Assembly: GCA_011503125.2 (NCBI GenBank)
Contig: WWBZ02000002.1
Location: 744,001-808,000 of the forward strand
Origin: Botryosphaeria dothidea
Lineage: Eukaryota > Ascomycota > Dothideomycetes > Botryosphaeriales > Botryosphaeriaceae
Direction of reading: 5' to 3'
Length of the DNA stretch: 64,000 bases
The first letter of the stretch is position 1. Each line of letters begins with the position of its first letter. The position numbers and the translations under genes were made by a program. Below, in pieces: positions 46,021 to 57,700 of the stretch. The notes under the pieces were generated by a model that worked only from the letters and a program-made list of their open reading frames with translations, was not told the DNA's origin and ran no database searches.

Positions 46021-47814
46021 TCAATAGCCTCCACTCGGCTTGAAGCACTTCAACCACTCCGTCAACGCATCGGTGAAGTACTTCCTACTGATCGCACCAG
46101 GCGCGAACGTGGTCCTGAAATCGTAGCAGTGCTGCGCGCCGCCGATGACGTACCCGAAGATCTCGTTTTCAGCGGTGCTCACGTTGCACGCGGGGATCTC
46201 CTGCGTCAGCGTCGGGTGCGGCGCCCAGTCCTCGGCGGACAGCGGGCTCAGCGTGCGCCAGGGGTCGAACTCGCCGCCGCTCCAGTACGTGTTGCTGGGG
46301 CGGATCGCCCAGCCGCCGAGCGACTCGTTGGTCTCGTTGTCGCGCGGCCACGCGGGGATGAGCGTCGCGTTGGCCGTCGGGAACTGGCGGTGGCAGATGT
46401 CGGCCTGGTGCTGCAGGCTGTTCCAGCGCGAGACAATCTGGGAGGCGCCCAGGTTGGCGCTCTGCAGGAAGCCCCACTGCGTGCAGTACTGCCAGGTCCA
46501 GCTGATGGACGACGGGTCCTCGAAGCGTTTTTCCAGATTGCATTCGGGGGCCGTCGCGTTGTAGGCGGAGGCGGTTGGCCCCTCGCAGGTGGTGTCGAGG
46601 AACGAGCTCACCGTGTCGGCGAAGTCGGGGAAGGACGCCCACTGCTTGACGACGAACTCGGGCCCGCGCGAGGCGGCCCAGCCGTCGGTGCCGGCGACGG
46701 TGCCGTTGGTCGCGTTGTGCGCGCCGTGGTCGGTCTCGATCCAGTCGCAGAACTGGCGCAGGCCGTACTCGACGCCGTACGACTGCCAGTACCAGAAGAT
46801 GGTGGACAGCGCGTCGCCGAAGCCCGCGTTCGAGTTCTCCGCGGCGTTGCGGCCGAGGAACTGCGTCTTGAGGGCGGCCGCGGCTTCTGAGTCTTCCATG
46901 AGGTCGTCCATGTAGTTGATTGCGGCGTGGATGTCCTTAGTGCAGTTGCCGAAGCCGTAGGCGTTCATTCCCCGGTAGACCGGCTCGAAATAGACGGACA
47001 TGTCGTTTTGGGCCTGGACGGGCGCGGAAGAGGCATACGAGGCGAAAATGGTCTCCGGGTAGTATTCACGCATGAATGCGGCGCGCATGCCGGGGTAGGA
47101 GCCTCCAACGAAGATCCATGGGGTCGAAGAGGGCGTGAGATCGACGTCCGGGAAGTTTGCGCGGGAGAAGTTGGCGGCGAAGACAGGCACGTCGGCGAGT
47201 GCTTGCTCGGAGGTCAGGTAGATGAAGTCCTCAGGGTCGGTTTCCAGGCTGATATTGACTGGAACCGATTCGCCATAGTAACGATGCTCCCAAACGATGC
47301 CAATACCGCCGAAATGATCCACAAGCTGTTTGAAGAAAGAAGTGGAATTCTGCAGGCGGAACAGAGCGTTCGGCTCGGCATTACCCTCTCCGGCATCGTA
47401 AATGAAGACTGGACGGCCAGCTCCCTTGTATCCAGACTCGGCAACCCAGAAGCGGTTCTCGAAAGTGCCAGCATCGGAACCGAAGTGGTCAAGCGGCAGC
47501 GTTACAAACTCAGGAGTGATGACCTCAGTGGTGTTGTTTGCTGCAGCAGAAACAGCAGGAGTGTAGAGTTTGGAGACTTGAATTCCTGCTGGAATCTCAA
47601 TTGGGGAACCATCTTATCATGGTCAGCCTTGTGTTGAGAAAGAAGCGAAGCAAAAGTGTGGAAGTAACCTACCAGGAAACAACCCTCTCTCAGCCATCTC
47701 CTGCAGCTGCACCTGCTTGGCGCCACCAACAATACCTATGGCCTCAGCATATTGCATGCAAGTCGAAGCAAGCAACAGAGGCAGGGCGGCACGAAAGCTT
47801 GACTGGATCATCAT
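46021..47814 (-). CDS. Secreted serine carboxypeptidase of family S28
   Basis: Two exons (47673-47814, 46021-47612) are joined over a 60-base intron (GTAGGT, CTGAC branch, ATAAG) to give 577 residues. Translation starts at tandem ATG codons; MMIQSSFRAALPLLLASTCMQYAEA is a signal peptide. Family S28 includes lysosomal prolyl carboxypeptidase and secreted acid prolyl peptidases of fungi. The triad is visible: Ser about 219 in GGSYPGM, Asp about 497 in EFDPWRTLSPL, and His about 542 in IGGAQHCYDF. LDHFGSDAGTFENRFWV near the start is the family hallmark. Several NxS/T sites suggest N-glycosylation. It probably cleaves after proline in extracellular peptides at acid pH. It converges with the laccase gene, with 232 bases between the stop codons. 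Confidence 0.9.
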
Positions 47815-49454
47815 CTTGGCAAGAATGCCCGAAGCTGTCGACAAATAGACACTCAGTCAGGAACAAGCACCCACTCCAGGTAGCCAACGGCGAGGCTCCA
47901 TATTTATAAGTAGGCGATAACAGAGCGGCAGATACTGGACGGGGGTCGCAGTGGATACCTGTTGTGCGAGTCAATTTGGGGCTCTTGGATCAAGTGGACC
48001 GCTACGCTTGCGATCTACATCTGCATGTTCGACCTTCCGAAAAGGGTTAAGAAAGCGATGGAGTGATTTGCCGGAATGACCAAGAGCTCGGTCTCGCGCC
48101 CGACTTCTCGACCACCTGCCATTTACGAGTTGCATACGGGCATTTTGCTCGGGCGACCCAGCACGGATGTCGCACTGCCGGTGCATGCCTTACACATGGT
48201 TGTTGTGCGGAGACAGAGGGGCCGGCATCATAGAGGCATCTCGTGCATCGTGCAACGCCAGATAGGGACTAGTCAAGGACGGTCCCGTGTATTCCCGGGT
48301 AACACTTAGTAGGTAAGAGGTCAGCATGATTGCTTTTCTCTCGGGAAGCTACTGTGATGGCCGTGAGAAATAGGAGGGTACTGATGTGAGGCTGTCATGG
48401 TGTGGCACGAGAACCAGATGGTGGCCGACTTTTGGCGCCGCCCCTGTGCCGCTGATAAGCTGGCTACGGCGAAAAAGTCGTCGGGCCGCGTACGAGTCGG
48501 TGAGCGGCTAAGACTCGTACAAGGACAGAACTGGACCATGACTGGGTGGCTTCTTCGCTGCAGCATCCCTAGTGTTACTTTTGCGCCATAAAGTAGTCTC
48601 TTCACCGAGTTGGTTCATGACGCTTTCGCTCCTTTATCAGCTCACTCGTTGATTGCTGGCATTGGGCACCACATTATCTTCGCCAGCAAACAATCAAGAA
48701 GTCCACAGAAGTATCCGCACAAGAAACAAGTGAAAGTTGATCGAAAATTGCTGTCCATCGAGTGTAGCGTGAAGCGGAAATATTAGAATGGTGAGCAAAT
48801 TATCTGCATGTCGTGCAAACTCCCCAGCTATGCATTCGGAAGAACCTACATGACAGAGCGAGCTCAGCACGTACAGCGGTCTCAACATCAGGCAAATGGG
48901 CTGGAATGCGGCGTTGAAGAGGAATAGTTCACAGTGGCCAACTGGTATTTGATGACCAATTCCGTACAAGGTTGGTTCCAAGAGGATTGCGACATGCGCC
49001 TGCCATACGGAATGGAAGTATACGTCCGGATGTGGATGTTATAGAAATTTCTGGACATTTTCATCATGATGAGTGCTTCCGCTCCTGATTCGCGATTGCC
49101 TTGAGGTTGGCAATACTTTGGAAGTGATTTCGTATTGAATGAGAGCAACTCGCTGAATGGTTGGCCGTCTTATGCAGAGCGCGATCTCAGCGAATTCGAA
49201 CGATTTCTGGAGAAACGATGTGGCGAATGGAAAAGCACGATGAGGCTCACATGTTGAGTGAGGTGAGCGCGGAAAGAAGGGTCTCGAAGGAAGGAGTTGG
49301 GGGCGGACTCGAACGGCTCGGGGAGGGCTTGGCGCGTTTGTCAGCACGAACCGCGTCCGCCGCGGCTCTTCAACATCGCCAATCTCCAGCGCAAGCAGCT
49401 CCAACCTTCATCCTCGCCACAACTTAAGCTTGACGCAACGACGATCGCGTAACC
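47815..49454. other. Divergent intergenic region with one MITE-like element
   Basis: About 1.64 kb between the S28 peptidase start (minus) and the U2AF small subunit start (plus). It holds copy 7 of the palindromic family. No other gene is supported. Confidence 0.5.
48965..49120. mobile_element. MITE-like inverted-repeat element, copy 7 (degenerate)
   Basis: Core arms GGAATGGAAGTATACGTCCG (49010) and reversed GAGCGGAAGCACTCATCATG (ending about 49085) enclose a diverged centre. The right flank, reversed, reads AAGTATTGCCAACC and CAAGGCAATC, matching the subterminal part of copy 2. The left end TACAAGGTTGG resembles the TACAGAGGGTG terminus of copy 6. Confidence 0.6.
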
Positions 49455-50228
49455 ATGGCCAACTATCTCGCCTCCATCTTCGGTACCGAGCAGGACAAGT
49501 GAGTCTCCCCGTCCTTCCTCGCGTCTGCGCGTGCAGTTGCTCCACCCAAAATTTCGCGTCGCATGGCTAACACTCACTTTGTGCAGGGTCAACTGCTCCT
49601 TCTACTATAAGATCGGCGCTTGCAGACACGGCGACCGCTGCTCGCGCAAGCATGTCAAGCCTTCGTACTCCCAGACCATCCTCCTGCCCAACCTCTACCA
49701 GAACCCGGCCTACGATCCTAAGAACAAGATGAACGCGAGCCAGCTGCAGAACCACTTCGACGCCTTCTACGAGGACTTCTGGTGTGAGATGTGCAAATAT
49801 GGCGAGCTGGAGGAAGTCGTAGTGTGCGACAACAACAATGACCGTAAGTCTTGCCCGCCTTTTCCGCTCTAGAACGTTACGACTGAACTTTAGGATTAGA
49901 CCTCATTGGCAACGTTTACGCACGATTCAAGTACGAAGACAGCGCGCAGAAAGCCTGCGACGACCTCAACTCGCGCTGGTATGCCGCACGCCCCATCTAC
50001 TGCGAGCTCTCCCCCGTCACCGACTTCCGCGAGGCGTGCTGCCGTCTGAACAGCGGCGAGGGCTGTGTGCGCGGCGGTTTCTGCAACTTCATACATCGCA
50101 AGGTCCCCAGCCCGGAGCTCGAGCGCGAAATGGAATTATCGACGAAGAAGTGGTTGAAGGTGAGGGGTCGGGACGAGAGGAGCGTGACTAGGAGCCCTAG
50201 CCCGGAACCAACCAGGAGGAGGTGGTAA
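49455..50228 (+). CDS. U2AF1: Splicing factor U2AF small subunit (U2AF35/U2AF23)
   Basis: Three exons (49455-49498, 49587-49843, 49894-50228) give 211 residues over introns of 88 and 50 bases. The protein reads the AG at 3' splice sites with U2AF large subunit and recruits U2 snRNP in the nucleus. It has the first CCCH finger (CSFYYKIGACRHGDRCSRKH) and a U2AF-homology RRM from about 45 to 145, with NVYARFKYEDSAQKACDDLNSRWYAARPIYCELSPVTDF. The second CCCH finger is CCRLNSGEGCVRGGFCNFIH. A short RS-type tail (RGRDERSVTRSPSPEPTRRRW) ends it. This is close to the fission-yeast U2AF23 length and much shorter than the human RS domain. The first intron follows residue 14, a position common in this gene family. 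Confidence 0.95.
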
Positions 50229-50864
50229 ACGTACAGCTGGACTGGAGCTCTTAAGGGCAAACGTATGGGAAAGCAAGACATATACCCTGTTGGCTGTGCA
50301 TTGGTCGTACGAAACACAATCTCCGGACGCATGCGGCCTCGTGCATAGTTTGTGGCACATTTGACCGAGGACGCTGCCTGGTACGTCTCCGAGCTAGCTA
50401 TCACAGGGGTTTCTTTGCTCATGGTCGTATAGGGCAGTTTCTTTCTCGACTATTGAAAATTCACGTCATGGCGTTGGTGGAAAAAGTTAAAGGAAGCAAG
50501 TGGAGAATATCAGATTCTCAGATATCCATTATTGAACGCATTTCAAGCTCAGTTATGTCTTCTGTCGAACCCTTTGTGCCTCTAGTATTTACTGCTGAAT
50601 GAACAAGTTCTTGCAGCTGTAGGTCGTGGTATCATACGTGGAGCCAGCCACAGAGCTCCACCGCTTTGCCGTGGCCTTCCCTTTCCAATCCCCTTGTGAT
50701 CCCTATCCTAATTCCCGAAGAAAGACTCCCAATCGTTAACCTAACCCAAGGTCGAGATGAACCTCATTTGGCTCTCTTGGAACCAAACGTCCTTCAATAA
50801 GCTCGTCGTCAGCTTTTTCTGCTTCTTAATTGAACCTTTCAGACCCCCTAAGCGCTCTCGGATT
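50229..50864. other. Convergent intergenic region; no gene seen
   Basis: About 640 bases between the stop codons of the U2AF gene (plus) and the small membrane protein gene (minus). Only 3' flanking sequence is expected here. Confidence 0.5.
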
Positions 50865-51411
50865 TCAATCGTCGTCATTTTGCGGGTTGGTCATCTCGTT
50901 CAGCTTGTGGAAGATACCGGCTTGGTCAAGCCATACTATCAACACAACGATACCCGCCACAAAACCGAGGAAGCCGAACCAAAATCCCCAGCACATGTAC
51001 GATTGCCGGCGCTTTTTCGCCTTTTCTCGCTCGAGCCATGATTCTCTGTTATGGGCATTAGCAAGTGATAGAGAACGAAGGCAGTGTCGCAATTGACAGG
51101 TAAGGCGATCGCAGGTGGACAAAAGCACGTATCCGGATAACAACGACAGGAAAGCGGAAGAACCGAAGCACCCTAACAGTTCCCTCGGGTTCTACGCATC
51201 TTTGACGGAGTCGTTGTTCTGAAGGCGGAAGACTTGATGGGCTTGTCGGCAAGACTTACGAATGCTCCAACTTTGGGCGCGACTTGGAAGCAGAAGACGA
51301 AGAAGAATCCGAGGATTGATCTTTCGGTGCCTCACCAGCGGCCGCTTCCTCGTCCAGGTGGATGGCGGCGGAGAAGCGTTTCCAAAACATGGGATCTCGT
51401 ATCGTCGCCAT
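50865..51411 (-). CDS. Small single-pass membrane protein, function unknown
   Basis: Two exons (51260-51411, 50865-51045) are joined over a 214-base intron (GTAAGT, TGCTAAT branch, AACAG) to give 110 residues. The N-terminus (MATIRDPMFWKRFSAAIHLDEEAA) carries an amphipathic FWKRFSAAIH motif. A Ser-rich low-complexity stretch and a charged helix (ESWLEREKAKKRRQSY) follow. One membrane segment (MCWGFWFGFLGFVAGIVVLIVWL) lies at about residues 70-92, with a short polar tail (DQAGIFHKLNEMTNPQNDDD). The positive cluster just before the membrane segment suggests the N-terminus stays in the cytosol. The layout is tail-anchor-like. I do not recognise a named family. The reading frame, splice sites and organised composition support a real gene, which I place among conserved but uncharacterised fungal proteins with moderate confidence. 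Confidence 0.65.
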
Positions 51412-52809
51412 GGCAGCACTGTTTTTCGTGTTTTCTTTGTCGAACCGGAAAGGGAAATGGCCGCTAGCGGCGATGGCTCCAGGCGTCTTGGAGGATCAGA
51501 GGGGGAACTCGCAGAGGAGAAGGATGCGATAGGTCGTTATCGGGGTGATCCAGACAGGGAATGTGGCGTTCAGAGATCGGCGCTGGGGTGTCTATTCGAT
51601 GCGGTTTCGAAACGAAAGCGGGAGTTCGCGGTGAGGTGATTATTGATAAGGGTGTACGCGTGGCGAGAGCTGCGGGGGAACAGAGTGTGTATGACTGAAG
51701 ACTGCGTCTCGAACAGAAAGGGAGCGACGAGGGCGATTGGCGGCGGTGAACGAATGAATGAATGGCTGGCGAGAGACAACGATCGGGGACCCAATAAAGC
51801 AGAAACGCGGAGGGCAGAGCTAAGGAAAGGGATTCTGGGGTCAATCCGCGGATGTCATCATCGCACACATTCCTCGCGTAGCCGTATGTGGTTGAGGAAT
51901 GAGCAGAGGAGAAAAAGTTCGCAAAGAAGGGAGCGTGGGGATAACGGGTATTTTGGTTTTAGGAGGCAGAGATGAGGAGATCGGTACCAGACACAAAACA
52001 GGCCTCTCATTTGTCGTACGGTGTAGCACCTGTAACTGCTGGGGTGTTCCAAGTCAATGGGTCCCGCAGGGTCGGGGATGAGGTCTGCTTCAAACAGACG
52101 CGCACCGCTGTTTCTAGCCAATGCGAGCCGCACTCGCGTCCGCCACTGCAGCACAACATTGGAGGAGCGCTGGTGTGTCGGGCGGATGAATCGCGGAAGC
52201 TGGCGATATGGGGCCCTGCTTTGCCAATCGGATGTCGTGACTGGCGCGGCGTTGGAGATAAAGTATTAGATTGCGAATGGGGCGCCGGCGATGATGCGCG
52301 CAGAAGAGGCTCTTCGCGCTTTTTGGCTGGTGGCTGCGGGAAGAGCGCCAGAAGCTCTCCCGAAGCTCACCCAAGGCCTTCCACCGTTACCGCTCTGGGC
52401 ATCGCAGGCAACCTCTCAGTGGTCCAGTAGCGAGATTGCTCGGTCGGGCGCTTCGTTCTGAAGGTGCACGCGCCGTCCGTTTCGGGATGCCGAGCGGCGT
52501 TTCGAAAGAAAAAGAAGGGGTCCCTCAGGCACCGGCTGGAAACACATGACGAGGGCGCAACTTGAGCCTCATCAGCCGTCGTTCTATTCTGATACACGAA
52601 CCGTTGGATTCGGGGGCCGTTGGAGCTGAAGAATGACGGTGAGGTTGGCCGAAGGCAGAGCGCCGTGGATGGTGGCTGCCTGTCGGATCGGGCGCTATCT
52701 GCCCTACTGGCCCCTGGTCTTGCTGCGGCTTGTGCTGAGTTAAGACACGGCCCCTTGCCTGATTTCGACATCAACCCATCTCCGTAATCTCCTGTAAGGA
52801 ACCCCCAAA
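51412..52809. other. Divergent intergenic region; no gene seen
   Basis: About 1.4 kb between the start codons of the small membrane protein gene (minus) and the DUF3605 gene (plus). Several open frames overlap on both strands, but none has protein-like features or a good start context. Confidence 0.45.
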
Positions 52810-53656
52810 ATGCCCTCGACCACGCTGCCTTGGTGGCAGGTCAACGTGCCCGAGGATCTGCGCACCGATGAATGCCCCGACTTCCTCGAAGAATGCGGGG
52901 AGAAGGACCGTGGCATCATCGGCACTCCCGACTCTGAGTACCGTCCCTATGGCTGGGAGGAGGTCAAGAACATCATCAGTGAGTCCCGCTGCGGTATGCT
53001 GCGCTTGCTTCTCCGGGGGTCTGATGGATTAGGGCTGCAGAGACAAACCGAATTGATAAGTTCGTGAGGAAGCCTAGCGAGCTGCGTCGTTACCGCCACT
53101 ATACTTGGGAACTGGTCCGCAACTATGGGTCCATTATGGATTTTGTCCTCAAAGAAAGGCTGAAGTGGGACGATCTGGCGCCCCGAGGCAGCCCTTTCAC
53201 GAATCCTGGTAGGTATTGTCATTGTCTGCCTACACTCAGCCCCGAGCTGACGAATCCTGCAATTGCCAAGAGGACATCAAGATCCTGCACAACGACTGGC
53301 CCTACGGCGTCGACGAGCGCATCGTCCACCTGGTCGTGTGGACGAAGTTTGAACTCGAGGATGACCCGGCCACGGATGACCTGACGCCGGAAGCGCGGCA
53401 GATGATCGACGACTACGTCGAGAAGACGTTCCGCTCGCGAGTGAATGCCGAGCAGGTTAGTTGTCAAACTGGGTACGTCGGCGGGGTGGCTTTGCTAACG
53501 CGCTACAAGGTCATCTGGTTCAAGAACTGGAAAAGCCTCAAGTCGGTGCACGCTGTAGAACACTTCCATGTCATGCTGTACGACCCAGACCTGGCCTTTA
53601 TCGAGGAAATCACCCACGGTGACGTGCCGCTGTCCAAGAAAGCACCCGAGGTGTGA
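52810..53656 (+). CDS. DUF3605 family protein (N-acetylglucosamine-induced protein 1-like)
   Basis: Four exons (52810-52978, 53041-53208, 53271-53455, 53510-53656) give 222 residues over introns of 54-62 bases. The sequence matches DUF3605, a fungal family that includes Candida Gig1, which is induced by N-acetylglucosamine. Typical stretches are [64 protein letters not shown] and [23 protein letters not shown]. The conserved Trp, His and Tyr residues suggest an enzyme or binding pocket, but no reaction is established. No signal or membrane segment is seen, so it is probably cytosolic. The third intron (53456-53509) is 54 bases without a stop, so its retention would insert 18 residues before VIWFKN. 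Confidence 0.85.
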
Positions 53657-54765
53657 GGCCTGGCCCAGTAAGAATGCCCCGCTCGGAGATGCGGCTGCAA
53701 ATGCAACGAGGCACCTCGGACTCCGAGTTGCTCCTACTTCGCAGTTTTCCAAATGGGGCTGCACCGACACGGCTACGCCGATCTCGGGCGCCGTATAGAA
53801 TCTGTCGGAAAATGGAACATTTAGATGATGCATGCCCATGTAGAGTACAGTGGTACATAGAGCTAGCATTTAGAAGGTTCACTCGTTGCATCGAACGTGA
53901 TTGCATCTTGTTGAGACGACGTACCCGCACCGGTCAGCAGTTTTGGACGAGCGGGCGCCAAGCGGAGGACAGGGCGTGGGCGCAGGCACAAGAGCCAGAT
54001 GCAGCGTGCCGATCGCTGCCCAGTCGGGGCCAGACGCATTGGGTTACTACAAGAAAAAAAGTGTGGCGCTGTGGCTGAAAGCTCCGACCCGGGCAATAGG
54101 CCGCTTGTTGGCCTCCTGCTCGGCGGGCGGCCATCTGCCATCTGGCAGTTGCGACCGCGTGGCGGCGTGTGCATTGCCCGGCGCGGCGAGCACAATAGCA
54201 CGCAGAGGCCGCCCCCGGATGATGGTAGTCTTTGTCACCGGAGGATGCGGACAAGGCTGCTGGGGTCCTGGTCCTCAGCCGTGGCACAGAATGAATGACC
54301 GCACGGCGCAGTCATTGCGCGTTCCTGAGCAGCAAGCTTCCCTGTCGTGCCTGCGCACCGGCGCAGGCCGCAGCGGTGTAGGGCACGCGGCCAATGGGCG
54401 TGTTATGGCAAATAATAATTATCGCGGTGCCCCCTACGCCAGACCTACGCCGAACCCACAACTTGCAATTTCCATCCAAGCGCATCCAGATGCCGCGAGC
54501 TGCCCCGTGTGCCGTGCTTATCACTTCTGCCCGCGTCTCCGCCATCGCTTGAACAGCGCATCACCCAAGTCCCGACGCCTGCGTCCTTTCTTTTTCTTTT
54601 TTTCCCGCCGTTCAACACCATCTCAGCCCTCGCGCGACCCCTCCTTCACCCTCGCTCCGCGCATTTACCTGAGCGCAGAGCTCCGTCCGCCCGCCGCGCG
54701 AGCTTGCGCTCATCTCTACTGCCAGCTGTCGGCGCCGAAGCTACACCGCTCAACAAAACAACACC
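53657..54765. other. Upstream region of HMG-CoA reductase; no gene seen
   Basis: About 1.1 kb between two plus-strand genes. A pyrimidine-rich tract at 54575-54606 and C-rich leader sequence precede the reductase start. No sterol-response element can be recognised by eye. Confidence 0.5.
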
Positions 54766-57700
54766 ATGCTGTCGCGCCTTTTCGGCGCCAGCGAGTCCTC
54801 GAGGACGCGCCCGTCCTGGTACGACCGCCAGGTCTCGCCCCTGCTCCAGGCAGTGTGCCGCCGTGCATGCACCCATCCTATCCACACCATTGTCTTCACT
54901 GCGCTGCTTGCCAGTACCACCTACCTGAGCGTCATTGAGAGCAGCCTCTTCAATGGCTCCGCCTCTGGCAGCACCCTTGGCAAGGCCGACTTCAACACTC
55001 TGTTGGCTGGCAGCAAGACGCTGAGGGTCACGCCTGAGACCGAATGGACCTGGCAGGCGGATGAAGACCGCAGTGATGTGGCCGTCGACGACGTGGGTGA
55101 ACCCAATCCTCAACCAAATTCCCACCTGTCCTAACTAGCTACAGACGTACGAGAAGCTTGCTCTTCTGACCCTTCTCTTCCCCGAATCCACCGCCGCCAA
55201 TGCCCCGCAGACCGCTCCCCTGGGCAATGCCGTCCCCATCCCGCGTAACTCTTCCGCCGAACTGCTTCCCAGCTCGTCGACCGCCTTCTCGCAAATCTCG
55301 CATGACACCACCCTGGCCTTCTCCATACCCTATGATGAGGCGTCCGAGTTTTTGGCCGCCATGCAAGAGCTTCCAGCTCCGGCCGGCGCTTCGGAGGCAC
55401 AGCAGACGGACGACGGCAAGGTCGAGGAGAAGAAGTGGATTATGAAGGCCGTCAAGAATGCGGGCAAGAGCACTCGCGACTTGCGCCAATGGGCCGAAGA
55501 GTCGTGGACCTCTTTCTTGGACCTTCTGAAGGTTTGTGCGATCTAGCCTGGTTACACTGCATATTCTAACGCCCTGTAGAACGCTGAGACGCTCGACATC
55601 GTCATCATGGCTTTGGGCTACCTCTCCATGCATCTCACTTTCGTCTCGCTTTTCCTGTCCATGAGGCGCCTTGGCTCTAACTTTTGGTTGGCTGCTACTG
55701 TCCTTTTCCAGTCTGTTTTTGCCTTCCTGTTTGGTCTCACCGTTACGACCAAGCTCGGAGTTCCGATTAATATGGTCCTGCTCTCGGAGGGTCTGCCTTT
55801 CTTGGTGGTTACCATTGGCTTTGAGAAGCCGATTGCGATTACGAAGGCCGTTCTTTCTGCATCTTTGGACGCGCGCCGACGTCACTCTGCCAATGGCGAC
55901 AACACGCCTCTGACTATTCAGTATGCCGTCCAGACTGCCGTCAAGGAGAGGGGCTACGAGATTGTCCGTGACTACTTCGTTGAGATCTTGATCCTGGTCG
56001 CTGGTGCTTTCTCTGGCGTCCAGGGCGGTCTGCGCCAATTCTGCTTCCTTGCTGCCTGGATTCTCTTCTTCGACTCTCTCCTGCTGCTGACCTTTTATAC
56101 CGCGATTCTCACCATCAAGCTCGAGATCAACCGCATCAAGCGTCACGTGGCCCTCCGCAAAGCTCTCGAGGACGACGGTGTGAGCCGCACTGTGGCCGAG
56201 AATGTTGCTACCAACAACGACTGGCCCTCGCTCAACTCTGACACTGCGGATGGCAGCCACGTTTCGGCCTCTGATATTCCCGGCTTCGGTAAGAAGATGA
56301 AGGAGACCAGCGTTCCCCGCTTCAAGGTCCTCATGGTCACTGGTTTCATCGTCGTGAACATCTTGAACATTTGCACCATCCCCTTCCGTAGTGGATACTA
56401 CAGTTCAACCGCTTCTTCCGGTCTTACTAGTATGGTCAACCCCGCCGCTATGGACCCCTTCAAGGTCGCAGGTAATGCACTGGATACCATTCTGGCTTCG
56501 GCCAAGTCCAAGAACACCGCCGCCCTGGTCACCGTCCTCACTCCGATCAAGTATGAGCTTGAGTACCCCTCCGTACACTACGCTGCCCCTGAGCCTGTCT
56601 CTAATCTTTTCGGCGGCAACTACAAGGACCAGTTGATGGACGGCATGGGTGGCCGTGTGGTCGAAGGTGTGTTGAAGAGTCTTGAAGATCCTGTTCTGAG
56701 CAAGTGGATCATTGTCGCTTTGGCCCTTAGCTTGGCTTTCAACGGATACCTCTTTAATGCCGCTCGCTGGTCAATCAAGGATCACACCCAGCCGAGCAAT
56801 GTCAAGCCTCCGGAGGATTACGAAGTCATGGACAAGGCGCCCAGCAACGTCAAGCTCGTTGATTCGGGTGCTCCTCTCCGCCCTCTCACTCCCGCCCCTC
56901 ATCCAGCTTACATCAAGAAGGATGATGACTCCGACGATGGGCTTGAAATGAAGCCCACTGCCCATCAGGCCGATCCCTCTGGTCCCAAACGCCCGTTGCA
57001 TGAACTTGAGCTACTGTTGAAGGCAAAGAAGGCTCCTTCGATGACCGATGAGGAATTGATTGAGCTAGCCCTCCTTGGAAAGATTCCTGGTTACGCTCTG
57101 GAAAAAACCCTGGAGAACAAGGTCCGCGCTGTGAAGATCCGCAGAGCGGTTGTTTCCCGCACTCACGCTACCCGCCAAACGTCTTTCCTCCTTGAGAAGT
57201 CCAAGCTGCCGTATGAGAGTTACAACTACGACCTTGTCCACGGCGCTTGCTGTGAGAACGTCATCGGTTATCTACCCCTCCCACTTGGTGTCGCTGGTCC
57301 CCTCAACATCGATGGCCAAAACTACTTCCTGCCTATGGCCACGACTGAGGGTGTCTTGGTTGCTAGCACAAGCCGAGGATGTAAGGCCATCAACGCTGGC
57401 GGCGGCGCTGTCACCGTCCTCACTGGAGACGGTATGACTCGTGGTCCCTGTGTTGGTTTCGAAACTCTTGCTAGGGCAGGCCAGGCTAAGGTCTGGATCG
57501 ACTCCGACGAAGGTCAGAAGACGATGAAGAATGCTTTCAACTCCACCAGCCGCTTTGCGCGTCTGCAATCTCTTAAGACGGCGTTGGCTGGTACCTACTT
57601 GTACATTCGTTTCAAGACCACCACTGGCGATGCTATGGGCATGAACATGATCTCGAAGGGCGTTGAGCACGCTTTGAGTATTATGAAGAACGAGGCTGGG

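Noticed and set aside
43290..47814. Laccase plus S28 peptidase as a functional or secondary-metabolite cluster
   Set aside because: No backbone synthase, regulator or transporter is adjacent; two convergent secreted enzymes are not enough.
55139..56260. Antisense open frame of about 373 codons over HMG-CoA reductase
   Set aside because: A shadow of strongly biased codons in the real gene, with no protein-like features.
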